A stretch of 64,000 nucleotides of DNA from CAYZHV01 sp046541355 (GCA_046541355.1 JBKHDM010000002.1:1-64000); one strand, 5' to 3'; counted from the first letter of the stretch, positions 42,693 through 52,115 are shown. A program made the numbers and translations. Notes: generated from the letters alone by a model not told the origin.

Positions 42693-43361
42693 ATGAAACG
42701 AAGCACCCTCAATGAGATCATCAGAGACGCTGAGGCGTTCTTTGAGAGGTTCGGATTCAAGCTCCCGCCCTGGGCGCGATGGAAGCCGGAGGATTGGAAG
42801 AAGATCGGCCCCGACCACCGGGAGATCGTGGAGAACATGCTCGGCTGGGATGTGACCGACTTTAATCTCGGCACCTTCGAAAAGCGGGGCCTGGTTCTGT
42901 TCACCCTTCGCAATGGGAAACTGGAAAAAAAAGACAAGCCCTACGCCGAGAAGATCATGATCGTCGGCGTCAACCAGGAAACTCCCTATCACTTCCACTG
43001 GCAGAAGATGGAGGATATCATCAACCGTGGCGGGGGCACCCTGGTTCTCGAGCTGTCAAAGTCTGACAAGGACGAAGGGCTCTCGGATGAGCCGTTTACG
43101 GTGCAGGTCGACGGGGTTACCCGTCAGTTTGACCGGCCCGGCCGCCTTGAGCTGAACCCCGGAGAGAGTGTCACCCTTCCCCCCTACCTCTATCACCGCT
43201 TCTGGGCGGAGGGAGACCGGGTTCTCACCGGCGAGGTGAGCATGGTCAACGATGACAACAGCGATAACCGCTTTCTCGAGCCCCTGCCACGGTTTCCGCA
43301 GATCGAGGAGGACGAGGCTCCCTACCGGCTTCTGGTTTCGGAGTACCCTTCCCTACCCTGA
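42693..43361 (+). CDS. D-lyxose (D-mannose) isomerase, cupin fold
   Basis: The 222-residue protein matches D-lyxose ketol-isomerase throughout: LPPWARWKPEDWKKIG, DVTDFNLGTFEKRGLVLFT, the metal-binding cupin block PYHFHWQKMEDIINRGGG and ESVTLPPYLYHRFWAE with a late HRF His. These enzymes interconvert D-lyxose/D-xylulose and D-mannose/D-fructose using manganese. Next gene, a PfkB kinase, starts 14 bp downstream, then MtlD 6 bp later, suggesting a ketose is made here and then phosphorylated. No obvious Shine-Dalgarno precedes the ATG. Confidence 0.92.
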   Translation: MKRSTLNEIIRDAEAFFERFGFKLPPWARWKPEDWKKIGPDHREIVENMLGWDVTDFNLGTFEKRGLVLFTLRNGKLEKKDKPYAEKIMIVGVNQETPYHFHWQKMEDIINRGGGTLVLELSKSDKDEGLSDEPFTVQVDGVTRQFDRPGRLELNPGESVTLPPYLYHRFWAEGDRVLTGEVSMVNDDNSDNRFLEPLPRFPQIEEDEAPYRLLVSEYPSLP

Positions 43362-43375
43362 GGAGCGGGCACGGC

Positions 43376-44572
43376 ATGGAACCGATCATAAACGGCGTTG
43401 GCTGCTCCCTGGTGGATTATCTGTACACCGGCATCGACTTCGGCGCCGGCCGCCTCGAAAAGTACCGCTCCCGTTCCCCCGGGGACGGTGGCATCGAGCC
43501 GGGGGCGCTTGTCTTTGCAGATCGCTTCGGGGAGTTCTGCGGGGAGGATTACCTCGACGCCCTCGCGGCGATAACCGGGGAGAGGGAGCCGGCCTCGAGT
43601 AATCTCGGAGGTCCTGCGATCGTGCCCCTGGTTCACGCGGCGCAGCTGCTTGCTCCCGAGGGGGGCGTGGTCCGCTATTTCGGCGTGAGAGGGGACGACT
43701 CCATCGGGGAGACCCTCGCCGGCTACGTTGAGCGCACTCCGGTGGAGACCTCCGGCTATGAGGTGATCCCCGGGGTCACCCCCTTTACTTACGTTTTGTC
43801 CGACCCGAGCTACGACAACGGCCAGGGAGAGCGGGCGTTCATCAACAATATTGGTGCTGCCTACCAGATGGACCCTGACCGGGTGCCCCCGGAGTTCTTT
43901 GACGCCCCGATTCTCCTGTACGGCGGAACCGCCCTGGTCCCCAATCTCCACGCCCGTCTCGAGGAGCTGCTGCTCCGGGGCCGGGGGGCGGGGGGGCTTA
44001 ACGTGGTCGCCACGGTCTACGACTTCTACAACGAGTCGAGAAATCCGGGAGGCAGGTGGCCTCTGGGAAGCGGTGACGAGAGCTACGGTTATGTGGACCT
44101 GCTGATCACCGACCATGTGGAGGCGTGTCGCCTCTCGGGGGCCGGGGACGCCCGGGGAGCGATAGAGTTCTTTCGGGACTCAGGGGTCGGGGCGGTGATC
44201 ATCACCCACGGGGCCGAGAGTCTCCACCTCTGGGCGGGGGAGGAGAGCAGGTTCCTCTCGGTGGGCCCGATTATGCTTCCGGTCTCGGAGAAGGTCGGCT
44301 CACAACTCGCCGCAGGCGCCGGGGCCGCCGGGGACACCACCGGCTGCGGTGACAACTTTTGCGGCGGCGTTCTCTACGCCCTTGCCCAGCAACGTCTCAC
44401 CAAGAGCTCGGAGAAGTACGATCTGATCGACGCCTCTCGCTGGGGTGTGGTCTCGGGAGGATACACCTGCTTCTATCTGGGAGGTACCTACTTCGAGGAG
44501 CGTCCGGGGGAGAAACGGGACAACCTCGCCCCCTACTATGAGGCGTATCGTGGCCAGATCTCTCTCACCTGA
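43376..44572 (+). CDS. PfkB-family carbohydrate kinase
   Basis: The 398-residue kinase carries the PfkB signatures: a Gly-rich N-terminal block (GVGCSLVDYLY), LGGPAIVPLVHAAQLL, VRYFGVRGDDSIGETLAGY and the C-terminal catalytic motif AAGDTTGCGDNFCGGVLYAL with the base Asp (about residue 325). It is longer than a typical fructokinase (about 310), with an insert near residues 40-70. Position between a lyxose/mannose isomerase and mannitol-1-phosphate dehydrogenase makes fructose a natural substrate (fructose-6-phosphate product), but ribose- or tagatose-type sugars are possible. Confidence 0.85.
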   Translation: MEPIINGVGCSLVDYLYTGIDFGAGRLEKYRSRSPGDGGIEPGALVFADRFGEFCGEDYLDALAAITGEREPASSNLGGPAIVPLVHAAQLLAPEGGVVRYFGVRGDDSIGETLAGYVERTPVETSGYEVIPGVTPFTYVLSDPSYDNGQGERAFINNIGAAYQMDPDRVPPEFFDAPILLYGGTALVPNLHARLEELLLRGRGAGGLNVVATVYDFYNESRNPGGRWPLGSGDESYGYVDLLITDHVEACRLSGAGDARGAIEFFRDSGVGAVIITHGAESLHLWAGEESRFLSVGPIMLPVSEKVGSQLAAGAGAAGDTTGCGDNFCGGVLYALAQQRLTKSSEKYDLIDASRWGVVSGGYTCFYLGGTYFEERPGEKRDNLAPYYEAYRGQISLT

Positions 44573-44578
44573 ATCGGC

Positions 44579-45790
44579 ATGAGCTCACCAAAGCGGTTGG
44601 TCCAGTTCGGTGCGGGAAACATCGGGCGCTCCTTTGTGGGGCAGATTTTCGGCCGAAACGGCTGGGAGGTGGTCTTCGTCGATGTGGACCGTCCCCTGAT
44701 CGAAGCGCTCAACCGGGACAACGCGTACCAGGTTGTGGTACGCCACCCCGACGGACGGGAAGAGCGCATTACGGTTCCCGGTGTCCGGGGGGTGGACGCG
44801 AGGGACGATAGAGCTGTGGCGGCGGAACTCGAGGCTACCGACTACGTCGCGACCTCCGTGGGAGCAGGCTCTATTTCCCACGTTGCCGCCCCCCTCGCCC
44901 GGGAGTCCCTGCGACGATGGCAGCAGGAGCCGGGACGGATGCCCTTTGACCTGATCCTCGCAGAAAACATCCACGACGGAGCAGCGCTCCTTCGTAAACT
45001 CCTGCTCGCCGAGCTGCCCGCAGGCGCAGACCCGTCGATGCTTCCAGCTATTGTCGAGTGCAGCGTCGGCAAGATGGTGCCCCTCATCCCGGCGTCCCTC
45101 CGGGAGCGGGAGCCGACCACCGTATACGCCGAGGCGTACAACACCCTTATCGTCGACAGGCGCACCTGGCGCCATGAGATCCCGGATATCCCGCAGCTCG
45201 CCCCGGTAGCAAGGATCGAGGCGTACGTCGACCGTAAGCTCTTTGTTCACAACATGGGCCACGCCGCGGTCGCCTACCTCGGCCACATCAGAAAGGGCGA
45301 GGCAAGACAGCTGTGGGAGCTCCTCGAGGAGCCTCAGCTCCTCGAGGAAGCGCGGGAGGCTATGGAGTGCTCCGCCGACGCCCTCGCGGCTGCCTACCCG
45401 GAGGAGCTCGATCGGGAGGAGCTGAGCGCCCACATCGAGGACCTGCTCTACCGCTTTTCCAACCGCGCCCTCGGGGACACCGTCTATCGGGTAGGCCGCG
45501 ACCTCAAGCGTAAGCTCGGTCCCTCGGACCGGATTGTCGGAGCGTTGAGACTCGCGGAGAGACATCATATCCGGTCCGAGGCGATCCTCCGGGTCTACGC
45601 CGCGGCCCTCCAGTTTCGGGCGGGGGACGAGGCGGGGGACCTCTATCCCGGGGACAGGGAGTTCCACCGCCGCCTCGCCTCAGAAGGGGTCGATTACGCC
45701 CTCAGGGAGGTCTCGGGAGTGCGCCGGGAGGAGCCTCTCTACCGGAAGCTCCACACGGCGATCCGAGGAGTTGCTCCTACCGACGGTTGA
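44579..45790 (+). CDS. mtlD: Mannitol-1-phosphate 5-dehydrogenase
   Basis: A 403-residue long-chain polyol dehydrogenase: NAD loop LVQFGAGNIGRSFVGQIF at the start, VFVDVDRPLIEALN, ILAENIHDGAALL, a catalytic stretch with KMVPLIP (Lys) and FVHNMGHAAVAYLGH. It interconverts mannitol-1-phosphate and fructose-6-phosphate. No PTS genes accompany it, so it may synthesise mannitol-1-phosphate from fructose-6-phosphate made by the two genes before it, or use a PTS elsewhere. Its end overlaps the convergent pseudogene by 14 bp. Confidence 0.92.
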   Translation: MSSPKRLVQFGAGNIGRSFVGQIFGRNGWEVVFVDVDRPLIEALNRDNAYQVVVRHPDGREERITVPGVRGVDARDDRAVAAELEATDYVATSVGAGSISHVAAPLARESLRRWQQEPGRMPFDLILAENIHDGAALLRKLLLAELPAGADPSMLPAIVECSVGKMVPLIPASLREREPTTVYAEAYNTLIVDRRTWRHEIPDIPQLAPVARIEAYVDRKLFVHNMGHAAVAYLGHIRKGEARQLWELLEEPQLLEEAREAMECSADALAAAYPEELDREELSAHIEDLLYRFSNRALGDTVYRVGRDLKRKLGPSDRIVGALRLAERHHIRSEAILRVYAAALQFRAGDEAGDLYPGDREFHRRLASEGVDYALREVSGVRREEPLYRKLHTAIRGVAPTDG

Positions 45791-46478
45791 GGGTGCGCCG
45801 GCCGCGTCGAAGCGCCGGTCCCGGGGCAAAGCGGTGGAGGAGAATCTCCCGGGAAAACTCCTGGAGCTTTTCGATCGTCTTGTACTCGGGATCAAGGGTG
45901 GCGGCGACCTCCTCGAGGAGGACGAAGCTCTTGAGGATGTAACTCAGATTGAGGGGGACCTTTATGCCGAACTCGCTGAGAACGAGAATCAGCTCGGTAA
46001 TCCGGTCGACCACCACTGTGGCCTCAGCGGACGGGAGGGTGTGATTACGGAGGAACTCGCTCATCCTCGTTCCCTCGACGTAATCGAGGGTGGCCACGTT
46101 TGCCCCACAGAGCTGGTCGTAGACGTTGGGAACATAGATGTTCGGATTGTCGAGAAAGTAGCGTCGGAATCTCTGGATGTTGAGACGCTCCCGCCTGAAG
46201 TCGAGCTCCCGCTTGATCTGCCGCTCGAGCTCCTCGAGGACGCACCGCGCCTTCCGGGGGAGGGGCAGCTCGTAGAGACGCTCGTCGCCGCTCTCACGGC
46301 TCGCCTTCCGCCTCGCCCTGAGGCGGTTGGTAAAGGCGACATGGCGCAGAACCTCTCCAAAGCGGTAGTTGGCGAGGACCGACAGAATCTCGGGATACCG
46401 GCACTGGTTAGAAATGGTCGTGGTTTCACCTGAGACAAAAGGATAGCATCTTCGCCGCCGGCGGTGTATCTCCGCTGT
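45777..46478 (-). pseudogene. Decayed UbiB/ABC1-family kinase-like gene
   Basis: The minus-strand frame, open from 46478 to TAG 45777, reads two blocks of an AarF/UbiB protein: ELERQIKRELDFRRERLNIQ with RFRRYFLDNPNIYVPNVYDQ (the QxDFRREA / VPxV block) and ATLDYVEGTRM (hinge strand), then jumps to the C-terminal GIKVPLNLSYILKSFVLLEE region (VAATLDPE follows). The part in between (GFFHADPHPGN catalytic loop and the DFG-like metal site) is missing, about 130 residues, as is the N-terminal half including the KxGQ motif. It therefore cannot be an active kinase. A protein of this reduced form with no ATG is unlikely to be functional. Confidence 0.7.
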
Positions 46479-46536
46479 TCAGGCGCGCTTCTGGTTGTCT
46501 CGCCGGGCGTCGCCGGGATACTCTAGAAGGGAAACC

Positions 46537-47523
46537 ATGAGAGAAGCGGAACAGCAGCGTGAGCAGGACCGGGACGGCGGCCACCACGGCCGGGACGGCC
46601 ACGATCACCCGGGTCACCACCATACCGGTCATCACGAGGACCACCATCATCACCATCACATCGGCGGATCGATAGGCGTAGCCTTTGGCCTCAACCTCTT
46701 TTTCGCGGTTGTGGAGCTCGTCGGGGGCATCCTCACCAACTCCGTGGCAATCCTTTCCGATGCGGTTCACGATCTCGGTGACGCTGCGACCCTCGGGATC
46801 TCCTGGTATCTGGAGACCCTCTCCACAGGTAAGCGGACCGGCCGGCTCACCTACGGGTTTAGACGCTACAGCCTGCTCGGCGCCCTGATGAACGGGATCA
46901 TCCTTCTGGTAGGCTCCCTGGTCATTATTATCGAGGCGGTGCCCCGGCTCCTCACCCCGGAGCGTGTGGAGCCGGTCGGTATGATCGGCCTCGCCCTCCT
47001 TGGACTCCTCATCAACGGCGTTGCGGTCCTGCGACTGCGCAAGGAGGAGAGCACAAACAGCCGGATGGTGATGCTCCACCTCTTTGAGGATCTCCTCGGT
47101 TGGGCCGCGGTGCTCGTCGGTTCGATTCTCATCCTTTTCTTCGGATTTCTCTGGCTCGACCCGATACTCTCCCTCGGGGTAACCCTTTTTATCCTGATAA
47201 AGGCGACTCCCCGACTCCTGGAGGCGGGCAGACTCTTTATGCAGTACGCCCCGCCCCAGATCGATCTCGACAAGCTCGCAGAGCAGATGGAGAGCCATCC
47301 GGAGATTTCGGCTGTCCACGACCTGCACATCTGGTCCCTCGACGGACGCTATACCCTCCTTACCGCCCACACCGTGCTCAGCCACCAGAGCGCCTCCATA
47401 ACCCTCGAAAGGGTGGATCAGCTCCGCAGGGAGTTAAAGGCTCAACTCAAAGAGATAGGCATCGACCACGCTACCCTGGAGTTCGAGGGATCCGAAGCTG
47501 CCTGTGAGGGGTGCGATCTGTGA
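46537..47523 (+). CDS. Cation diffusion facilitator (CzcD/ZitB-like metal exporter)
   Basis: The 328-residue protein starts with an unusually His-rich cytoplasmic tail (HHHTGHHEDHHHHHH within residues 15-40), typical of zinc-transporting CDFs. Six membrane segments follow with the zinc-site residues in SDAVHDLGDA (first D and the H, D in helix 2) and LFEDLLGWAAVLVG (helix 5), and a C-terminal ferredoxin-like dimer domain (VHDLHIWSLDGRYTLLTAH). It exports Zn2+ (possibly Cd2+/Co2+) by proton antiport. The ATG at 46537 follows AGAAGGG. Single gene. Confidence 0.92.
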   Translation: MREAEQQREQDRDGGHHGRDGHDHPGHHHTGHHEDHHHHHHIGGSIGVAFGLNLFFAVVELVGGILTNSVAILSDAVHDLGDAATLGISWYLETLSTGKRTGRLTYGFRRYSLLGALMNGIILLVGSLVIIIEAVPRLLTPERVEPVGMIGLALLGLLINGVAVLRLRKEESTNSRMVMLHLFEDLLGWAAVLVGSILILFFGFLWLDPILSLGVTLFILIKATPRLLEAGRLFMQYAPPQIDLDKLAEQMESHPEISAVHDLHIWSLDGRYTLLTAHTVLSHQSASITLERVDQLRRELKAQLKEIGIDHATLEFEGSEAACEGCDL

Positions 47524-47590
47524 CCCCCTCGCCGGGATGACTGGAAACCACGGGCGCGGTGGTGTATCGTCTTAGAGCAAGGAGTAAGGG

Positions 47591-48541
47591 ATGAAACTAC
47601 GAGCGCTGCTTCTGTTGGCCTCCGTGGCTCTGCTGACCGCCTGTGACGTGATCGTCTTTTTTGACGGAGGCTCCGGTCTCGACTCCGCCGAGGAGTACTA
47701 TAACGCCTCCGCCGGAGAGGGCTATCTCTATCAAGTCTCCAGCGGCTCCGGGAGCGGCGATGTCTGGGTCGTGGGACAGGAGTTCAGCGAGGGTCTCGGC
47801 CTTGGAGATGTCGACTTTGTCGTCACCATGGCGCCGGCGGGAAGCGGCAGCGGTCTCGACGCCTACACCCTTGCCGGCGTGACCGATTTCCAGCCCTCCG
47901 GGGGCGGTGGCTCCTACACCGTCTACACCGCGGGGCTGCCCGTGGGAGACTACGCAGATATCTACCGGATCGGCCACGTGTTTCCCAGCTCCTTCGATAA
48001 CAGAGCAGACTACTCCCTGGACTTTACAGACCGCTACGGCTCAGTCTCCTACACCCTCTCGCCGGTCGCGGACCGGACGGTAGAGGGCACCAGCTACGCA
48101 GCGGTGATCCGGGTAAACGCCTCGGTCACAAACTCCGGAAGCTCCACCATCAACGGCGACGGCACATTCTACTACGCCGACGGGGTCGGCCTCATCGAGG
48201 CGAGCTACGAGACCGACGCCGGAGAGACGATTACCTTTGAGCTGAAGCGACGGGAAACCTTTCAAGAGAAGACCGACCTCTCAGGCAGGGTCGACGTGAG
48301 CTTGACCAGCGCCGACCGGCCGCGGGTAACCGTTGGCTGGGCCAACATCGGCATCTGGGACCCCGTGGAGAGCGGGGATTTCTACAATCTCTTTTTCTAC
48401 GGCCCCTCCATCGGTCTGTCCATCGGCTACGACCCGGATAATGACGAACGGCTCGAATACGGACTCTCAGGAAGCGCCTCCGACCCTCGGACCGACATCC
48501 TGACAAACCTCTCTCTCACCGATCGCTATGATATCGACTAG
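47591..48541 (+). CDS. Hypothetical lipoprotein
   Basis: A lipoprotein signal peptide with lipobox LLTAC (Cys about residue 18) opens a 316-residue protein rich in Gly, Ser, Tyr and Asp. Repeated short beta patterns and DxD/NxD-like acidic loops suggest an all-beta surface or periplasmic protein. I recognise no family. AAGGAG lies 9 nt before the ATG. The 3' end overlaps the convergent NAD(P)-binding gene by 26 bp. Confidence 0.75.
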   Translation: MKLRALLLLASVALLTACDVIVFFDGGSGLDSAEEYYNASAGEGYLYQVSSGSGSGDVWVVGQEFSEGLGLGDVDFVVTMAPAGSGSGLDAYTLAGVTDFQPSGGGGSYTVYTAGLPVGDYADIYRIGHVFPSSFDNRADYSLDFTDRYGSVSYTLSPVADRTVEGTSYAAVIRVNASVTNSGSSTINGDGTFYYADGVGLIEASYETDAGETITFELKRRETFQEKTDLSGRVDVSLTSADRPRVTVGWANIGIWDPVESGDFYNLFFYGPSIGLSIGYDPDNDERLEYGLSGSASDPRTDILTNLSLTDRYDID

Positions 48542-49382
48542 CCCACTCGGTAAAACGGATCAGCGCCGTCGGGTCTTCCGGCGGGGCGCCGGCATTATCG
48601 ATGGCAAGCATCCCCTCAAGCTCCGCCGGCGCCCCGGGTAGCTTTATCCGGCTCACAAGAGAAACAGCTCGCCTCGAGAGCGCCCGCGGCAGCTCGATAA
48701 CCGTGGTTCCCCGGGGTTCGAGGTAGCTCCGGGCAATTTCGGTCACGGTGAGAAGCTCAGGCCCTGAGAGTTCGACCCGCGGGGGAGGTTGCGTCGAGGT
48801 GAGGGCCGAGGCGGTGATCCTCGCGGCATCCGCCACATGGATCGGCCGAAAAGGGGCTGAGAGCGAAGGGATCGGCACCACCGGTAGCCGGGAGACGAGG
48901 TCGAGGGCCGAGACGAGCTCGCTTCCCCGGCCGAAGAGAATCGAAGGGGCGACGACGGTCCCTCTGACACGGGAGTCGGCGAGGAGTGTTTCGGCCCGCG
49001 CCTTTGTTTCGGCGTAAGCCGAGCCGGCCGCGGTATGAACTCCGAGGGCGCTTGTGTAGGTAAGCTGTTGTACACCGCGCGTTTCTGCGAGGGCGAGAAC
49101 GGTGCGAAAGCCCTCGAGGTGGAGCCGTCGGTAGGTACGACGCCCACCGAGAGGACGGCGCAGGGGCGTCGCGGCGACGAGGTAGACAATGCGGTCCCCG
49201 GGGCGCAGGGCGTCCTCGACTCCCCGGATATCCCCAGGAAGGCAGACCCTGATGTGCTGTCCGCCCCCGGATGATTCTCGTCGGGAGGCGGTGAGGACCG
49301 TGGCACCCCGAGCCCGGAGTGCACCGGCGAGGGCGCTCCCGAAAAAGCCGGTACCTCCGATCAGAATAAACCGACCTTCCAT
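48516..49382 (-). CDS. NAD(P)-binding epimerase-like protein (atypical SDR)
   Basis: The 288-residue protein has the SDR nucleotide-binding loop LIGGTGFFGSALAGALRARG at the start, VYLVAATPLRRPLGGRR, a YAETKARAETLL active-site helix (Tyr-x3-Lys, about residue 123) and a C-terminal half like the NDUFA9-type atypical SDRs. It likely binds NADP and acts on an unknown substrate or as a quinone-associated factor. Single gene; downstream end overlaps the lipoprotein gene. Confidence 0.8.
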   Translation of the reverse strand: MEGRFILIGGTGFFGSALAGALRARGATVLTASRRESSGGGQHIRVCLPGDIRGVEDALRPGDRIVYLVAATPLRRPLGGRRTYRRLHLEGFRTVLALAETRGVQQLTYTSALGVHTAAGSAYAETKARAETLLADSRVRGTVVAPSILFGRGSELVSALDLVSRLPVVPIPSLSAPFRPIHVADAARITASALTSTQPPPRVELSGPELLTVTEIARSYLEPRGTTVIELPRALSRRAVSLVSRIKLPGAPAELEGMLAIDNAGAPPEDPTALIRFTEWASRYHSDR

Positions 49383-49475
49383 TGATCAGCTCCTCCTGGT
49401 TGGGTCACCTCGCCCCGGCACGCGTTCCTGGTGGCCGGGATCCCGACGGCGGGGGAAGCAGCGAGCTCCCCGGGC

Positions 49476-49514
49476 GGACAAAACAATGGCCCGGCTTACC
49501 TACCACCGGGCCAT
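49476..49514 (-). terminator. Intrinsic terminator after the DUF4168-like gene
   Basis: Stem ATGGCCCGG / CCGGGCCAT (49486-49494 with 49506-49514), 9 bp perfect, 11-nt loop, followed on the minus strand by TTGTTTTGT. It separates the DUF4168-like gene (ending 49558) from the SDR gene. Confidence 0.75.
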
Positions 49515-49557
49515 CAGCCTCACTGTTTTATAGCTATACTATGCGAGAGACAAGCCC

Positions 49558-50061
49558 TCAGGAGCCCTCGAGTTCCTCAAACCGCTCCTGGAGCTCCGGG
49601 TCCTGCTGGATCGCCTGGGCGATCCGATTGAACCGCTGTACATCGAGCCCCTCATCCTCAACAGCCTCGACCATCTGGTCGTTCGACTCCTGCTGAATCT
49701 CCTCGAGCTCACCCATGAGTGCTTCGAACTCCTCCTCCTCCGAATCCGAGGGAGCGCTGGAAGGAGCGGGCCCGCCGGTTTCGGCGCGGTAGAGCTCCTG
49801 GAAACGGCTCTCATCGAGCGAGGAGTCGGCCACGGCACCCTGGGTAGTCTCCACCATATCCTGGCGGATCGTTTCAACCTCCTCGAGAGCCGCCGCGAAC
49901 TGCTCGAGCTCCTCTCCGCTTACCTCAGGTGCATCGCTGTCCATGCCGCTCTGGGCTGCCACGGAGGCAACGCCGAAGAATGAGAGCAGCAGGATCATCG
50001 CAAATCCGATAAAAATGGAGCGACGAGTCGCCCCGGAACCTCTTGTATTGTAATCCTTCAT
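49558..50061 (-). CDS. DUF4168-like exported protein
   Basis: A 167-residue protein with a signal peptide or N-terminal anchor (IFIGFAMILLLSFFGVASVAAQ) and a helical, highly acidic mature part with two copies of the pattern 'L..f..a...e.i' (LEQFAAALEEVETIRQDM and GLDVQRFNRIAQAIQQDPEL). The second matches DUF4168, found in many Gram-negatives, of unknown function. The ATG at 50061 is chosen since it gives the exported form; the longer frame runs into the sirtuin gene upstream. Confidence 0.7.
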   Translation of the reverse strand: MKDYNTRGSGATRRSIFIGFAMILLLSFFGVASVAAQSGMDSDAPEVSGEELEQFAAALEEVETIRQDMVETTQGAVADSSLDESRFQELYRAETGGPAPSSAPSDSEEEEFEALMGELEEIQQESNDQMVEAVEDEGLDVQRFNRIAQAIQQDPELQERFEELEGS

Positions 50062-50095
50062 ATACCTAAAGCGTATTGCCCGGCTCCGGGGATCG

Positions 50096-50947
50096 TCAAG
50101 GATCGCCGCCACCCCGGAGCATTTGGGCGAGTCGGGGCAGGGCGTCGGAGAGGGGAGCCTCCACGCTGATCGTCGCCAGCCGGTCCGCCCGGGTCTCACC
50201 GAGATTGACAATAGCTATCGGGATCTCGCGGCGGGAGGCACGCTCGACAAAACGGTATCCGGAGTAGACGGTGAGGGAGCTTCCGAGGACGAGCATCGCC
50301 TCTGCCGCCTCCACCCGTCCAAAGACATCAGCTACCCGCTCGGCAGGCACATTCTCTCCGAAAAAGACCACATCCGGCTTGAGGAGCCCGCCGCACTCGC
50401 TGCATCGGGGCACCCGAAAGGTTCGGGTTACCTCCTCTGGAAGTTCGGCGTCTCCGTCCGGAGCGTGCTCGGCCCGGTGGCTGAGCAGGCCGGGGTTCTC
50501 CCGGAGTATGCGCTCCTGAAGCTGCGCCCGACTCTCACGGTTACCGCAGTCGAGACAGAGCACCCGGGCGAGACTGCCGTGAAGTTCCACAACCTCCCGG
50601 GAGCCGGCCCTGGTGTGCAGGCCGTCGACGTTCTGGGTTACCACGCCGGTGATGACACCTTCGGCCTCCAGCTGCGCCAGAGCGCGATGAGCCGCGTTGG
50701 GATGGGCCGAGGCGATCAGCGGCCGGCCAAGGGCGCTTCTCGACCAGTAACGCTGTCGAGCCGCCTCGGAGCGCATGAACTCGGAGAAGGTGATCGGGGA
50801 GCGCTTTTTCAGCCTACCCTGGGGCCCCCGGTAGTCGGGTATTCCGGAGTCGGTGCTGATTCCCGCGCCGGTGATAACGAGGGTGCGCTTGCCCCGGAGG
50901 GTCCAGGCGAGCTCCGATAGCGTTGCGGTATGGATCGATGCTGCCAC
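50096..50947 (-). CDS. NAD-dependent protein deacylase (Sir2 family)
   Basis: The 283-residue sirtuin has all hallmarks: TLVITGAGISTDSGIPDYRG (NAD loop), TQNVDGLHTRAG, catalytic HG in VELHGSL, four zinc cysteines in two pairs (CLDCGNR and CSECGG), KPDVVFFGE and LGSSLTVYSG. It removes acyl groups from lysines using NAD. Length and zinc site are normal for class II/III bacterial CobB-like enzymes, with a longer middle loop. Divergent from the MscS-type channel gene. Confidence 0.95.
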   Translation of the reverse strand: MAASIHTATLSELAWTLRGKRTLVITGAGISTDSGIPDYRGPQGRLKKRSPITFSEFMRSEAARQRYWSRSALGRPLIASAHPNAAHRALAQLEAEGVITGVVTQNVDGLHTRAGSREVVELHGSLARVLCLDCGNRESRAQLQERILRENPGLLSHRAEHAPDGDAELPEEVTRTFRVPRCSECGGLLKPDVVFFGENVPAERVADVFGRVEAAEAMLVLGSSLTVYSGYRFVERASRREIPIAIVNLGETRADRLATISVEAPLSDALPRLAQMLRGGGDP

Positions 50948-51014
50948 ATCCGCAAGATAGGTCTACCCAAGAGAGTGGTCAAGAGACGCATGGGAACAGC
51001 CGAACTCTCTAGTG

Positions 51015-52115
51015 ATGAAGACGACCCCTGTTTTCGAGTCGATAGGTCTCTCGGCGCTGCCTGTCTGGGTAGAGCTAACCGTCCTCGTTCTCGCCGGTGC
51101 TCTCGGCTACTGGCTTCTCAGCACCCTCGCTCCGTTGCTCCTCAAAAAAGAGCGCGCCACCGCGGCCCGGGCGTTTCTCAGGAGTACCCGGACACCGGTC
51201 TGGATCATTATAGCTGTCCTCATCGTCGACTGGGGCGTTCGCTCGACCCGCCCGGGTACGGCGTTTGAACCCTTTCTCGGGACCGCCGTACCCCTGATCG
51301 TAGTCTTCGCCCTCGGGCTCCTGAGTCTCCGGGTAAGCGACGCGCTCTTCGAGCTTCTCAGAAGACGTTTTGACATAAAAGCAATCGACAATCTCCGGGC
51401 GCGCAAGGCGACCACTCAGATAAACCTCCTGCAGCAGGTGATAACCTTCATCATTATCATTATTTCGGTGTCCGCCGCTCTGATGACGATCCCGGGGGTG
51501 AGGAGCTACGGAGCGTCCCTCCTCGCCTCAGCCGGCGTGGCAGGCATCGTCCTCGGGTTCGCCGCCCAGCAGACCCTGGCGAACATCCTCGCCGGAATCC
51601 AGCTCGCCATTACCCAGCCCCTCAGGTATGACGATGCGGTGGTCATTGATGGAGAGTGGGGATGGGTTGAGGAGACCGCCCTCACCTACATTGTGGTTCG
51701 CCTCTGGGACCGGCGCCGCCTCATCGTGCCGATCTCCCAGCTGTTGCAAAGCTCCTTTCAGAACTGGACCCGCTCGACCAGCTCCATTATCGGGACGGTT
51801 CACCTCCACCTCGACTACACCACCGATCTCGAGGAGATCCGAAAGGTACAGACCGCAGCGCTGATGGAGTCGGATCTCTGGAACCGCGAGGTCGATGTTG
51901 TACAGGTGGTCGATACTACCGAGACGACGATGGTGGTCCGATCCCTGGTAAGCGCCAAGGACTCTCCCACCACCTGGGACCTCCGATGCTATGTACGGGA
52001 ACGCCTCATAACCCACCTGAGGGAGGCGCAGCCGCAAGCGCTTCCGAAGCGGCGCTACCTCGAGGCCCCGGAGCCGGCCGAAACAGACCGAAACAGACCG
52101 GAATCAGAGGCCTGA
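51015..52115 (+). CDS. MscS-family mechanosensitive channel
   Basis: About four hydrophobic segments in residues 10-175 precede the MscS core: pore helix GASLLASAGVAGIVLGFAAQ, then QTLANILAGIQLAITQPLR, the cytoplasmic beta domain VVIDGEWGWVEETALTYIVV, LIVPISQLLQSSFQNWTR and a C-terminal alpha/beta domain. It gates at high membrane tension to release solutes after osmotic downshift, which would suit a saline habitat. ATG 51015 is preferred; a GTG codon lies directly before it. Confidence 0.93.
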   Translation: MKTTPVFESIGLSALPVWVELTVLVLAGALGYWLLSTLAPLLLKKERATAARAFLRSTRTPVWIIIAVLIVDWGVRSTRPGTAFEPFLGTAVPLIVVFALGLLSLRVSDALFELLRRRFDIKAIDNLRARKATTQINLLQQVITFIIIIISVSAALMTIPGVRSYGASLLASAGVAGIVLGFAAQQTLANILAGIQLAITQPLRYDDAVVIDGEWGWVEETALTYIVVRLWDRRRLIVPISQLLQSSFQNWTRSTSSIIGTVHLHLDYTTDLEEIRKVQTAALMESDLWNREVDVVQVVDTTETTMVVRSLVSAKDSPTTWDLRCYVRERLITHLREAQPQALPKRRYLEAPEPAETDRNRPESEA

